The notes under the pieces are model-generated. The model was given only the letters and a program-made list of their open reading frames with translations, searched no databases and was not told where the DNA came from. From contig NZ_AUGI01000037.1 of assembly GCF_000422585.1 (NCBI RefSeq), positions 18,734 through 82,733 of the forward strand: a stretch of DNA of 64,000 nt. Reading direction: 5' to 3'. How positions within the stretch are numbered: position 1 is the first letter of the stretch; every line of letters begins with the position of its first letter. This stretch comes from Hugenholtzia roseola DSM 9546 (GTDB lineage: Bacteria; Bacteroidota; Bacteroidia; Cytophagales; Bernardetiaceae). A program made the translations under genes and the position numbers. Of this stretch, positions 53,647-63,500 are shown piece by piece.

Positions 53647-56067
53647 ATGAAAAATCTTAATTTTTTCTTTGTTACGAATCGTAACAAAACATTAAGCCTA
53701 TCGATAGGCTTGATGCTTTCAATTTTGCTACAAATTGTAGTATCTGCCTCGCTTTTTGCTGAAGGCACGCGGGAATTAAATCCTTTGGGCTGGAAGGGGG
53801 CAGCAAACCGTGTTTTGATGATAAATACCAACAACGTCAATACGGGTAGTAAATTTGCCACTTATGGGGCAGACCCTTTGGTGCGTCTTTATATTCGCGT
53901 GCAGCCCGGTGATACGGTTTATTACGGTTTTGGCGGGGTGGCAAATAACGTCAGGGCGCGTATTCGCACACATCAAAACGTTACGGTGGTAGAACACAAC
54001 CCAATTTCGGGCATGGGAACAGGTTACTATGCCAATAATAATGCCGCTACTTTTAATCGCTTTTTTGTAGGACCTGCTCAAAAATATGGAGCGGCAGGTT
54101 ATGATGCCGCCTTTTTTGTCGTACCCAATCCAATTCCTGCACCCCAATATGGAGCTACTGGTTCGGCAGACTATTACATAGAATTTAGAAATAACAATAA
54201 TCCTGCTACAACTTGGGGGGATTTTAGTATGCCTCTCTTTGATATTACGGTAGTAAATGCCGCAGGAGTGGAGCAAAAAGGGCGACTTTGGTCGCGTGAG
54301 TGGTCTTTTACTACAGGGGGTAGTGATAACAACCATACCGTAGATGCGGGCATGTTTGTCTATACTTCGGAGCGCGATAGCGTTGTTACACGTGTAGATT
54401 TCAATGGCATGCGTCCTTTTGGTTTTGCCGTTAGTTGTAATCCTACGGGTACGCGCAATACGGGCGATAAAATTGTAGATAGGCGTTCAGTTTTTAATAA
54501 CATCACTACGCCCGAACAAGCGCAAACACGTCCTTTTTATCTTATCTTTTTGAATAATCCAGACCTGATAGAATTTCCATCAGGTACAGTAGGTTGCCTT
54601 TTGGGAGTAGATTTAGACCAATGCCTCAACACAGGGTATTGTATTCGCGTCAATTCCGAAGGAGGAGGCGCAGCCGACATTTTGCTCGACCTCAACGGCG
54701 TTGTAGGCTATCAACCCAACACAGCAGACGTATTGATGATAGATGTGCAAATTCCTGATGGCATTAGTTGTATTCCTTGGGACGGCAACGATAACTTAGG
54801 CAATCCTGTGCCGCCCGGTACAGAAGTTCCCATAACCGTTTCTTTCTTTACAGGGCTTACTCACCTGCCTATCTCTGATGTAGAAAACCACAATAACGGT
54901 TTTTCTGTTGCGCTTATTCGCCCCATCAGCAACATTTGTAATGGCTCTTTTCAAAGCCCACGCATCTATTGGGACGATACCCTTATCAATACAGGAACAG
55001 CCTTAGATGGAAATTTGGAATTAGCAGGTTGCGACCCCGCCACTTCTGCCACAGGAGGCTGCCACAGATGGACAGGGCGCGGCAACAATGACAATCCTGA
55101 AACGGTCAATACTTGGTGGTTTGTCAATGAACAACGCCTGACCGTAGAAATTCCACTGATAGACCCCAATTTTGATATTCTTTCTTCGCTCGACAATGCC
55201 ACCAACTGCACCTTTGCCAATGGCGACTTTGTTACCATTACCGTAGGTTTTTCAAATGGCTACTACTATGCCAACGATTTGAGCCACAATCTTACTTCGC
55301 TCAATCCAAACGTAACCTTCAATCTACTTTCAAATGATACCACCGATAATAGCTTTCCTACACGCTCGGTAACGCTAACCTATCAGCTCGATATCAATAC
55401 GCCGCCTACCAATACAGTGGAAAACCTAATTTTTCTCTACCAAGTGTCTGCCATTTCGCAAGAGTGTGGCGAACAGCAAGACAACCAACGTGAATTTGAT
55501 TGTCAGGTAATTTTGCCCGTAGAGTTGGTAGAATTTAAGGCACAAAAATATGACAATTTCACCCTGCTCAATTGGAACACCAGTTCGGAGCGCGATAACG
55601 AAGGTTTTGAGATTCAGAAAAGTACCGACGGCGTTGAGTTTTATCCCATTGGCTTTGTAAAGGGACACAATACGACAACGTTGCGAAAATTCTATCAGTT
55701 TAAAGACGAAGAATTGAATACCCAAACCGCCTATTATCGCCTCAAACAGCGCGATTACGCAGGAACATTTAGCCTTTCAAAAGTAGTTTCTGTTGCGCCT
55801 AATTCAAAAATAGCCGAATCTTCTTTGTCTTTGTATCCAAATCCTGCCTACACGCATTTTAATTTAGAATGGGCAAGTGCAAAAGACGAAACGGCTTTGA
55901 TTACGCTCTATACGCCCACAGGAAAGATTGCCTTTCAGGGCGAAGCCTTGAAAAAGGTAGGCGAACCGCTCCAAATTCAAACCCAAGATTTTGCACGCGG
56001 CTTGTATCTTCTACAAATCTATACGCCTTCGGGAATTAGATTTCACCAGAAGGTTATCCTTAAATAG
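53647..56067 (+). CDS. T9SS-secreted protein with C-terminal sorting domain
   Basis: An 806-residue exported protein of unknown role. The signal peptide ends near residue 38 (VVSASLFAE). Several hundred residues of beta-rich sequence follow with Asn/Gly/Thr-rich turns (GVANNVRARIRTHQNV, SCIPWDGNDNLGNPV) and paired cysteines. The last ~175 residues show the classic cargo end: LPVELVEFKAQKYDNFTLL, WNTSSERDNEGFEIQKSTDG, YYRLKQRDYAGTF, then the type A sorting domain LSLYPNPAYTHFNLEW ending HQKVILK. A surface location is expected. The middle has no assigned fold. Confidence 0.85.
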   Translation: MKNLNFFFVTNRNKTLSLSIGLMLSILLQIVVSASLFAEGTRELNPLGWKGAANRVLMINTNNVNTGSKFATYGADPLVRLYIRVQPGDTVYYGFGGVANNVRARIRTHQNVTVVEHNPISGMGTGYYANNNAATFNRFFVGPAQKYGAAGYDAAFFVVPNPIPAPQYGATGSADYYIEFRNNNNPATTWGDFSMPLFDITVVNAAGVEQKGRLWSREWSFTTGGSDNNHTVDAGMFVYTSERDSVVTRVDFNGMRPFGFAVSCNPTGTRNTGDKIVDRRSVFNNITTPEQAQTRPFYLIFLNNPDLIEFPSGTVGCLLGVDLDQCLNTGYCIRVNSEGGGAADILLDLNGVVGYQPNTADVLMIDVQIPDGISCIPWDGNDNLGNPVPPGTEVPITVSFFTGLTHLPISDVENHNNGFSVALIRPISNICNGSFQSPRIYWDDTLINTGTALDGNLELAGCDPATSATGGCHRWTGRGNNDNPETVNTWWFVNEQRLTVEIPLIDPNFDILSSLDNATNCTFANGDFVTITVGFSNGYYYANDLSHNLTSLNPNVTFNLLSNDTTDNSFPTRSVTLTYQLDINTPPTNTVENLIFLYQVSAISQECGEQQDNQREFDCQVILPVELVEFKAQKYDNFTLLNWNTSSERDNEGFEIQKSTDGVEFYPIGFVKGHNTTTLRKFYQFKDEELNTQTAYYRLKQRDYAGTFSLSKVVSVAPNSKIAESSLSLYPNPAYTHFNLEWASAKDETALITLYTPTGKIAFQGEALKKVGEPLQIQTQDFARGLYLLQIYTPSGIRFHQKVILK

Positions 56068-56094
56068 AAATAAGACCTTCGACACCTAAAAAAA

Positions 56095-56155
56095 GTTCGT
56101 AAGCCATTTACCAATTTCTTACCTAAGATTTTGTAAATGACTTACGAATTTCTAC
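56095..56155 (+). terminator. Long inverted repeat after the T9SS-cargo gene
   Basis: Arms GTTCGTAAGCCATTTAC and GTAAATGACTTACGAA are near-complementary over ~16 bases with a ~21-base loop. The hairpin sits just past the cargo stop at 56067 and ends in T-rich sequence. Confidence 0.65.
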
Positions 56156-56219
56156 TTTGTTGCTATTTTACTTTCTACTTTTGGGCAGGCTCTATAAAAA
56201 GTTGTCCTCCCTATTGTAC

Positions 56220-56915
56220 TTACTTTTCCCTATTTTTCGCCTCATATTCCTTCAACAAAAGTTGAATTTCGGTAATAAGCCTATCCACTTCTTGGCGCGA
56301 AGTGCCACTGTAATAGCCTCTGATGCGCTTTTCTTTATCTACCAAGATGAGCTTATCGGCATGGTCTATGGTGCTATAATCGCCCTGATTTTGTGCCGCT
56401 ACGAAATAAGAACAATGTGCTTGTGCATAAATTTGTGCTTTTTCGCCTGTTAGGAAATGCCAATAATCGCCATTGGCGCGGTAGGTAGTGGCATATTGCT
56501 GCAAAATTTCGGGCGTATCGTATTCGGGGTCTATGCTAAAAGAAACCAAATGAATGTCGTTTTCAGGATTAGCGAAAGCCTCTTGCACACGCACTAATTC
56601 GGAAACCATCGTCGGGCAGATGCTATTGGTGCAGCGCGTCAGGATAAAATTTGCGACAAAGATTTTACCCTCTACATTTTTTAATGAAAAGTCGCGTCCG
56701 TTTTGGTCTTTGAGTGCAAAATCGCGTACTCGCCAAGTGCTATCTACAAAGTTTGGTTCACAATTTTTAGTAGCCAAAAAGGAAGGGTCAAATTCAGGAT
56801 TGCGCAAATCGTAGTAAATCTCTAAGGATTTGAAGGTGGTTTCGCCCGAATTGAGGAAAAAAACAAGACTAAGCGGCAGCAAAAAGATGATGCCTAAGAT
56901 AAGTTTTTTTTTCAT
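56220..56915 (-). CDS. SCO1/SenC-family copper or redox protein with altered Cys spacing
   Basis: A 231-residue membrane-anchored thioredoxin-fold protein of the SCO family, which helps load copper into cytochrome oxidase. It has an N-terminal anchor (residues 5-21), FVANFILTRCTNSICPTMVSEL and the conserved histidine in DHADKLILVD near residue 188. The copper motif is normally CxxxC; here it reads C95-T-N-S-I-C100, with four residues between the cysteines, confirmed in the nucleotides. The effect on copper binding is unknown. No cytochrome oxidase genes are in the window. The ATG at 56915 precedes a typical signal anchor. Confidence 0.87.
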   Translation of the reverse strand: MKKKLILGIIFLLPLSLVFFLNSGETTFKSLEIYYDLRNPEFDPSFLATKNCEPNFVDSTWRVRDFALKDQNGRDFSLKNVEGKIFVANFILTRCTNSICPTMVSELVRVQEAFANPENDIHLVSFSIDPEYDTPEILQQYATTYRANGDYWHFLTGEKAQIYAQAHCSYFVAAQNQGDYSTIDHADKLILVDKEKRIRGYYSGTSRQEVDRLITEIQLLLKEYEAKNREK

Positions 56916-57020
56916 ATAAAAACGGATAAATTATGAAAATTTTTGGTCAAGGTGAATGGCACGCTCACTCCAATTTTCAAATTCAAAACAAAATAACACA
57001 TTTTTTCAATCTTGCTATGC

Positions 57021-57047
57021 AGGCAAGGCAATACCTTGTCCCTACAT
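57021..57047 (-). repeat. Dispersed palindrome, GGACAAGG family, inverted copy
   Basis: Reads CAAGGCAATACCTTGTCC then CTACAT: the same element as at 58970-58994, in the same orientation and with one arm change. Confidence 0.7.
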
Positions 57048-57106
57048 GGGGCTTTTAGGCGGCATCATTTTTTTGCATAAATGCAAAAAAAATGACTTGG
57101 TTTTCG

Positions 57107-57140
57107 AACCCTCCCTATGGGGGAGGACAGGGTGGGGTTC
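57107..57140 (+). repeat. Dispersed G-rich repeat, copy 1
   Basis: The element reads CCCTCCCTATGGGGG followed by AGGACAGGGTGGGGTTC. Related copies are at 58825-58857 (opposite strand) and 59065-59102. It is intergenic and just downstream of a GGACAAGG palindrome (57021-57047). Confidence 0.65.
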
Positions 57141-57160
57141 TGCGGTTTTTTGTCTATTTC

Positions 57161-57598
57161 CTAAAATATTTCCTTTTCGAAATATTCTACGGCGCACATC
57201 TTGAGCAATTTCTCTTGTTCTTTGGGCGCAAGAAAAGGCAGGGGGCGTATGTTTTTCCAATGCGCCCAACCTTCTTTATCGATGCCTTCCAACTGGTAGT
57301 AGCCAAGCAAACTAAGCAATTTGCAGGTAGCCATGTGCATCAGGTCTTGTTTTTCTTCTTTTGAAAAGATGCGTTTGCCACGCCCCAATTCTTGCACACC
57401 TACCAGAAAGAGAACCGCCTCTAAGTCGGGTGTTTTCTGAAAAAGCCCTTTTAGGCGTTGCGTAAGCTGAAACCAGCGCGTTTCTATGTCTAATTCTTGG
57501 GTAGGGTCAAAATCCGTTAGGGGCAGGTCGGCGTTTGGCGTTTCTGCCCCTTCTAAGGGTTTGTCGGAAGATTCTGACTCTGATTCTAACTTTTTCAA
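57161..57598 (-). CDS. Hypothetical protein encoded downstream of dnaJ
   Basis: A 145-residue acidic protein of unknown function. The N-terminus is low-complexity Glu/Ser/Pro. The rest is probably helical: RWFQLTQRLKGLFQKTPDLE, AVLFLVGVQELGRGKRIFS, LMHMATCKLLSLLGYYQLEG, ending PKEQEKLLKMCAVEYFEKEIF. No ATG opens the frame; the likely start is a TTG at 57598, since an in-frame stop lies just upstream. It lies 40 bp after the dnaJ stop on the same strand, so it is probably cotranscribed with dnaJ. Confidence 0.6.
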   Translation of the reverse strand: MKKLESESESSDKPLEGAETPNADLPLTDFDPTQELDIETRWFQLTQRLKGLFQKTPDLEAVLFLVGVQELGRGKRIFSKEEKQDLMHMATCKLLSLLGYYQLEGIDKEGWAHWKNIRPLPFLAPKEQEKLLKMCAVEYFEKEIF

Positions 57599-57638
57599 AG
57601 TCCGTTTGGTTTGGGAAAGTGGTTAGAAATGGCTTTTG

Positions 57639-58778
57639 CTACTGAAAAAAGTCTTTCATGCGGTCGAAGAAGCTATTTTTTTCTTCTTTGGTAGGATTGG
57701 GTTCGAAGATGCCTTCGGAGCGCAATTTTTCTAAGGCTTCTTTTTGTTTTTTGCTTAGATTGCGCGGTGTCCATACTTTGAGATGCACTAATTGGTCGCC
57801 TGTGCCATAGCCTTGCAAGTCTTTGATGCCCTTTCCACGTAGGCGAACGATTTTGCCGCTCTGTGTGCCTGCTTCTATCTCAATGCGAACTGCACCTTCC
57901 AGCGTTGGCACTTCTACCTTTGTACCCAAAACGGCATCAATAAAGCTGATGTAATGTTCGTAATGAATATTTCTACCATCACGCTTAAAGTTTTCGTCTT
58001 CTTCTTCTTCTATGGCAATAATTAAATCGCCTGCCAAACTATCTAAGCCACCGCGATAGGGGAAGTTGCCTTTGCCCGACATAGAAAGTTGCATGTCGTG
58101 TTCTACGCCCGCAGGAATTTGCAGGTTGATAACCTCCTCTTCTTCCACAAAACCCTGACCCCCACAAGGCGGACAGTTTTTCTTGACTACGCGCCCTTCA
58201 CCATTACAGACATGGCAGGTGGCTGTCGTAATCATCTGCCCCAACATAGTATTGGTATATTTTTTCAACTGCCCTGTGCCGCCACAAGTGGTACAGTTTT
58301 CTAAGGCTGTGCCGTATTCTGCACCTGTGCCGCTACAACTTTTACACTGTATCTGTCTGCGTACTTTTACCTTTTTTTCTACGCCTGTCGCGATTTCTCG
58401 TAGTGTGAGTTTGAGCTTAATTCTCAAATTTGTCCCTTTTCGCCGTCTGCGCCCTTGTGCGCTACCGCCGCCAAAGCCGCCACCGAAGATGTCGCTAAAT
58501 TGTGAGAAGATGTCGTCCATGCTAAAACCGCCGCCGCCGTAATTTCCGCCGCCGCCATTGAAGGCTTCGTGTCCGAAACGGTCGTATTTTGCCTTTTTAT
58601 CGGCATTGGAGAGTACATCATAGGCTTGTGCGGCCTCTTTAAATTTCTCTTCGGCTTCTTTATCACCAGGGTTTTTGTCGGGGTGATATTTGATAGCAAT
58701 TTTTCTATAGGCTTTTTTGATTTCGTCGGTGGTAGCGTTTCGGCTTACTCCCAAGATTTCGTAATAATCTTTTGCCAT
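57639..58778 (-). CDS. dnaJ: Molecular chaperone DnaJ
   Basis: Co-chaperone that delivers substrates to DnaK and stimulates its ATPase. From the ATG at 58778 the 379-residue protein has a J domain (residues 1-70, with HPDKNPGD containing the HPD motif), a Gly-rich linker ([12 protein letters not shown]), the four CxxCxGxG zinc-centre units ([32 protein letters not shown]), then the two C-terminal beta domains. An upstream extension to 58964 is spurious, as it lacks DnaJ sequence. grpE lies upstream on the same strand with a repeat-containing 330-bp gap; dnaK is not in this window. Confidence 0.97.
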   Translation of the reverse strand: MAKDYYEILGVSRNATTDEIKKAYRKIAIKYHPDKNPGDKEAEEKFKEAAQAYDVLSNADKKAKYDRFGHEAFNGGGGNYGGGGFSMDDIFSQFSDIFGGGFGGGSAQGRRRRKGTNLRIKLKLTLREIATGVEKKVKVRRQIQCKSCSGTGAEYGTALENCTTCGGTGQLKKYTNTMLGQMITTATCHVCNGEGRVVKKNCPPCGGQGFVEEEEVINLQIPAGVEHDMQLSMSGKGNFPYRGGLDSLAGDLIIAIEEEEDENFKRDGRNIHYEHYISFIDAVLGTKVEVPTLEGAVRIEIEAGTQSGKIVRLRGKGIKDLQGYGTGDQLVHLKVWTPRNLSKKQKEALEKLRSEGIFEPNPTKEEKNSFFDRMKDFFQ

Positions 58779-58824
58779 TGCTAATTTTGTTGTTGAATGA
58801 TTTTGCGTAATTTTTCTTGTTTCT

Positions 58825-58857
58825 GAACCCCTACCCTGCCTTCTTCCCATAGGGGCA
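58825..58857 (-). repeat. Dispersed G-rich repeat, copy 2 (inverted)
   Basis: On the minus strand the segment reads CCCTATGGGAAGAAGGCAG then GGTAGGGGTTC, recognisable as a diverged copy of the element at 57107-57140. Confidence 0.6.
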
Positions 58858-58969
58858 ATAATGTTAAGTTCTGCAAAAAAAACTTGTGTTGTCAAATTGA
58901 AAACGAAATAAAATTTGGACTCAACCTTTTTTTGGGTCTGAAAATCCTTTTTTATTTCTATCAAAATTA

Positions 58970-58994
58970 GGACAAGGCAATGCCTTGTCCCTAC
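58970..58994 (-). repeat. Dispersed palindrome, GGACAAGG family, cleanest copy
   Basis: A 21-base perfect inverted repeat, arms GGACAAGGCA and TGCCTTGTCC around a single A, followed by CTAC. Other copies share the arms. Confidence 0.8.
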
Positions 58995-59064
58995 ACTCGA
59001 CCTAATTTTTAGAATTTAACATGACTTTTTGGCAGCTATACAATTTGCGTACAAGCAAAATTTA

Positions 59065-59102
59065 AGCCCCTCCCTATGGGGGCAGGGGTATGGGGTGGGG
59101 TG
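59065..59102 (+). repeat. Dispersed G-rich repeat, copy 3
   Basis: Reads CCCCTCCCTATGGGGGCAG followed by GGGTATGGGGTGGGGTGC, adjacent to the grpE stop. Same family as 57107-57140. Confidence 0.65.
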
Positions 59103-59107
59103 CATTT

Positions 59108-59653
59108 TTACGAGCCGATAACTACTTTGGCAAAGCGCAAGACTTTGTCGTGCAAGTAGTATCCTTTTTCTATTTCGTCGATGATTTTGCCTTTTTTGTC
59201 TTCTTCGGCTACGGGTACGATGGCGATACCTTCCTGCAATTCAGCGTCGAGGGTGTTTCCGATGGCAGAGTCCATAGGTTTCAAGCCATTTTGTTTGAGC
59301 GTATCTGCCAAGCGTTTGTATAAAATGTCTAAGGCTTCGAGGGCGGCTTTTTCCTTTTCTTCGGCTTTTTGGATAGAGCTTTGCGCACGCTCGAAGTCGT
59401 CGAGGACGGGCAGTAGGGCGTTCATCAGTTTGCGATTTGCCTGCAATTCCGTTTCGAGGCGTTCTTTGGCGGTGCGCTTGCGGAAGTTATCGAATTCGGC
59501 ATAAAGGCGCAAGTATTTGTCTTTAAATTCTTGTGCTTCGGCGTGGAGTTTGTCGCTGCTGGGGTTTGCTGTGTTTTCCTGTGCCGTTTCTACCTGCGGA
59601 GTTTCGCTTTCGGGCTGTTGTTCGGGGGTAGGGTTTGTTTCTTCGTTTGCCAT
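59108..59653 (-). CDS. grpE: Nucleotide exchange factor GrpE
   Basis: GrpE releases ADP from DnaK. The 181-residue product has a Glu/Pro/Gln-rich disordered N-terminus (about residues 1-40), a long coiled coil (AEAQEFKDKYLRLYAEFDNFRKRTAKERLE) and the four-helix beta-domain end (MNALLPVLDDFERA, ALDILYKRLADTLKQNGLKPM, HDKVLRFAKVVIG). The ATG at 59653 gives a normal start; a longer frame reaching 59671 adds only six residues. A TACCTTTG-type box is on the minus strand at 59834-59827. dnaJ lies downstream with a repeat-rich gap. Confidence 0.95.
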   Translation of the reverse strand: MANEETNPTPEQQPESETPQVETAQENTANPSSDKLHAEAQEFKDKYLRLYAEFDNFRKRTAKERLETELQANRKLMNALLPVLDDFERAQSSIQKAEEKEKAALEALDILYKRLADTLKQNGLKPMDSAIGNTLDAELQEGIAIVPVAEEDKKGKIIDEIEKGYYLHDKVLRFAKVVIGS

Positions 59654-60063
59654 AGTCAGATGAACCTTCAATAAGGGTTAGAAAAATAATTTTGGAAGCA
59701 GCAAAACAAGATATTTGCCAAAAGGCGAAAACTGCCATTTTGCTTGTTTTGACACTTCTGCTGCCTTCAAAGAGAGCTTGTCGGCATAAAAAAGCGTGTC
59801 AGAAACGCCATTTTGTCAGTTAGTTGCAAAGGTACGGCTTTTTGAAACCGAAAAAAAGAAAAAGCAAAAATGTTTCAACACTCGAAGGGGCTTTTAGCCG
59901 TCGAGGAGGTTTTTTGTGTGGCTGATAGCGATTCGCAAAAATGAAAAATAACTTTTTCCATTTGCATAGTAAGTTTTCAAAAAAAAGAAGTCCCTTTTTT
60001 GTTTTTTTTGTATATTGTGGCGGTTTAGATGTTTTTATTTTTATACCGATTAAACAAACTGCC
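59654..60063. other. Divergent intergenic region, grpE and conflict-system genes
   Basis: ~410 bp with no gene. It holds the grpE -7 box at 59827-59834 and an AT-rich leader before the small-protein gene at 60064. A TATATTG near 60011 is a weak promoter possibility for the plus-strand operon. Confidence 0.5.
59827..59834 (-). promoter_or_regulatory. Possible -7 box of grpE
   Basis: Minus strand reads TACCTTTG, fitting TAnnTTTG, ~174 bp upstream of the grpE ATG. Confidence 0.4.
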
Positions 60064-60534
60064 ATGAACAAGGAATCTTACCTCACACTTTTAGAAGGCT
60101 TGAGAAAGACGCACAAGGTTTTGCAGGAGGAAATTGCTTTTCTTTTAAAGGAGTGGTCTTTTACAGCCGACCAGACTACTAAGTTTGGGCTTAAAAAACA
60201 AATTCAAAATGCCATAGACGATTTGCAAGAGATAGACCAACAAATTGAGCATTTTGCCCAAAAACAAGTGCCAGAACCGAGCGAAGCGGAAACAATTCAA
60301 AACCAATTTGATAGCCTTCGGCAAAATCTTGAAAGTATTGCCCAGAAACTACAAGTTTCTATCAAGATTGACAAGCGAGTTGATAATAGCGTCGTAGATA
60401 ACTCAACGCACAAACACATCGACGAGCGCATTACTGCCAGCGATAAGGCGGTTGTAGTCAGAGGCGACCACAATACGACTTACATCACGCATATCGAGAA
60501 GATAGAAAACCAAAATATTCACCTCAAACCCTAA
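60064..60534 (+). CDS. Small helical protein resembling an effector-associated module, partner of the STAND gene
   Basis: A 156-residue protein starting at the ATG at 60064. Residues ~1-68 are predicted helical (LLEGLRKTHKVLQEEIAFLL, then KFGLKKQIQNAIDDLQEIDQ), a pattern I associate with short effector-associated domains found at the N-termini of STAND and TPR conflict proteins. That resemblance is from memory and not verified. The C-terminal ~60 residues have a repetitive, beta-like polar pattern (KIDKRVDNSVVDNST, HIDERITASDKAVVVRGDHN). The STAND gene starts 61 bp later on the same strand, and it lacks such an N-terminal module, so I infer that the two proteins interact. Confidence 0.6.
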   Translation: MNKESYLTLLEGLRKTHKVLQEEIAFLLKEWSFTADQTTKFGLKKQIQNAIDDLQEIDQQIEHFAQKQVPEPSEAETIQNQFDSLRQNLESIAQKLQVSIKIDKRVDNSVVDNSTHKHIDERITASDKAVVVRGDHNTTYITHIEKIENQNIHLKP

Positions 60535-60595
60535 TTTGGCTTTCAGAAATGGGGTTGTTTTTTGCCATTTATTATCACTTTAAACCCAAACGAAG

Positions 60596-63500
60596 ATGGG
60601 CATTGTACAACATATAAACACGGTTCAAAGTCAGGTCATAGTCCCACCAAACTTTTCAGAAACTAAATCGCGCTATGTCGTTAGAGCGGGTTTGCGCCAT
60701 AAATGGCTGCGCCGTCTGCAAGGAAAAGACGCAAGACTTGCACTTTTGAAAAAATATCCTGATGTAGCAGCAGGCGTATTAGAGCCAATCAAAAAGGAAT
60801 TGGCAAATTATCAGGATATGGTTATGGAAAGTAGCTATTGGCGTGAGCTGTGTGTCAAATTGGTATTAGACCATTACGGATACGACCCTAAGCAAAGTCC
60901 TACTTTGGTTTCTTTTTGTACAAATTTAAAACCGCACGAAGGAACTACCAAATGCCTTTTTATGCTTCTGGGCGATTCGGGTATGGGCAAGACGCTGACA
61001 ATGCAAAAGATTTTCACAGTGTTGCAACAAACACAGGCAACTTTTAGGGGCAAATACGACCTTGTTTTTTTGTATGCTGAAACGGACTTGGATAAACAAG
61101 TTGCTTTTTTGGAAAAAAACATTTCGGAGGAAAGAAAGCCTTATACGATTGTCTTTATAGACGATTTTCATAAAGATTTAGAGGCAAAAAAGGAGGCAGA
61201 CAAAAAAAAGAGAGTGGAAAGGCTTAAAGAGTTGCTCGAAAAATTAGAGACTTTTGCTTACATTTTCTGCTCTACTCGAACAAATTTCCTTTTCGATAAA
61301 ATAGATGATGCCAAAGATTATAAGCGTTTGGCAGGGCGCAATTGGCGTGCCTTATTTCTGGATAAGATTGTAAAAGATGGAGCAAACAGATTGCTGAAAA
61401 ATAGGCTTTCGGGCGAGTATTTGGCAAAAGCAGAAACCTTTTTGGCAGGAGAAATAAGTACCTTATTTTACCGTCCTCTTTTCATCAAAAGTCTTATTTT
61501 TTTACTGAATCAATCACAAGAAGATTTAGCCAAAATTGCTAAAATCGAGGTGCAGGTCTTGTTATATGAGCATCTCTTTAAGGGTTGGGTTAGGCAAGAA
61601 AGAGCTGCTTTGGGTTTGGAAAGCGAAACAGAAAAAGAGAAACAAGCCTTCGCCGCAGAATTGAAACAAGAACTTCTTGTTGCGGTAGTAGAAAGTTTTC
61701 CCAAAGAGCCGACCTTTTCTAAAAAACCAACAGAACTAACAGAGAGCTTTTTCAAACGCAGCGAACAGAGCGAGGCGTATCAATTAGCGCACACCGAGTT
61801 TTACGAATATTTCCTTGCCGAAGCACTCTATCAGGGCAGGATTGCCGAAGAATATGTAAAGAAAGAAGGTGCAAGCGAGCAGAGCTTTGTTTTCTATCGC
61901 CACTTACTTCAAACACGCCTTTATTTCAGACCTCAAACGGATAAGGAGTGGAAAAATTTAAAACAAAAAATAGAAAATTTTTCTTACCAACAAGAGATTA
62001 AAAAATCTTATTCAAAAGAGGTACAGCCCTTATTGAAAACTTGTCCTAACGAATATTTCAGAACACTTTTAATCGTTCATTCCGATACGCTCAAAGATAG
62101 ACTAACCAAAGAAGCCTATTACTTCGAAGTAGCACAAAGGCTTTATGCTTTATTGAAAAAAGATTTGACCGAAGCCCAAAAAGAACATACTTTTTGGCAG
62201 ACCCTTATGCTTTTCGAAAGCTATCAAAAAAATAATTTCGCCAATCTTGAAAAGGATACATTTCTGAAACAGATTCGCGAAAAACCGCTACTTGAGCTTT
62301 TTGTCTATGAGTATTTGATGGACGAACTGCTCTTTTCCCAAGATGAACCAAATTATAGAGACCCTTATTTTGCCTTGTCTAATATAGGCATCACCGAAAA
62401 CCTTTTTCAAAAGGCGATAGAAACCATCAAGCGTTACAATGTAGGTTTTGCTTTGGAATTGGCGAAAATCACCGATTTAAACCTAAGCGGGCTTGACCTA
62501 ACCCATACCGATTGGCTCAAACATTTTCCCGCCTGCCAACGCTTAAATTTGAAAGACAACCGCCTAAGACTTCAAACACCAACCGACGAAAAAGCACCCG
62601 ACAAAAATCAGCAAAAGTACGCTGCCTTAGCAGGCGTAGCCGACCCTGTTTTGGCTTTGCAGTGGATAGATTTGCGAGGAAACTCTATTGTGGAAAAAGA
62701 CAACTTTCTGACAGCACTCTATCAGAAGGCGCAAAACCCCGAAGAAGCCCAAAAAGAACCCTTGCGCCAACTGCCTACGGCAGCTCTCATTCGGATATGG
62801 TATAATATGATTTTTGTGCAGGGGACAGATGCCTGCCCCGAAAAACACTTCCTGATGGGCAGCAAAAAAGGTAGCCACCCCAGCGTGAAAGAAGACGAGT
62901 ATGACCAAAACGGCAACCCCATACCTGTAAGCCTAACCGATTTCTACCTCTGCCGATACCAAACCACCTACGCCGATTTTGAAGCCTTTGCCAACCATAG
63001 CGGATACCAAACTGACGCAGAAAAAGGAAGTAGGTATTTTGATTACAAAGAGAGTATGGATTGGTTTAGAGATGCGCAAGGAAAGATAGACGAGGAAAAA
63101 AAAGGTGCTTATATTCTAAAAAAAGAGGTGCAGCAGTGGGGTTATATCTTTCAGGAAAAAGACGAAGAAGGGAATGTCATCTGTTGGAAACATGACGAAC
63201 AAGGCAGGCTACAAACCCAAAGAAATAAGCCTGTCATATACGTTTCTTGGAATGACGCAAAAGCCTGCACAGAATGGCTCAATGATATTTTCAAAGATTT
63301 GATACCAGGAGCTACCTTCCAACTGCCTTCAGAAGCACAATGGGAGTATGCCGCCAAAGGTGGCATCAATTGGAAAGACGACTTTCTTTATGCAGGCAGT
63401 AATGACCTAAATGAAGTCGGTTATTACTACGCCAATACAGGCAGGGAGGGTACTTTTGAAGAACTTGAAGCCTATCAAAAAGGGAAACAAACGCCATTAG

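Larger units (their letters stand above)
58779..59107. other. Repeat-containing gap between grpE and dnaJ
   Basis: ~330 bp without a gene. It contains the GGACAAGG palindrome at 58970-58994 and two G-rich repeat copies (58825-58857 and 59065-59102), so the usual grpE-dnaJ operon may be interrupted by mobile-like repeats here. Confidence 0.7.

Noticed and set aside
58783..58964. N-terminal extension of DnaJ upstream of the ATG at 58778
   Set aside because: The extra ~62 residues lack J-domain sequence and run into intergenic repeat DNA; the J domain begins [10 protein letters not shown].
59941..60063. N-terminal extension of the small STAND-partner protein
   Set aside because: The added 41 residues are Phe/Val-rich with no fold; the ATG at 60064 begins a plausible helical domain.
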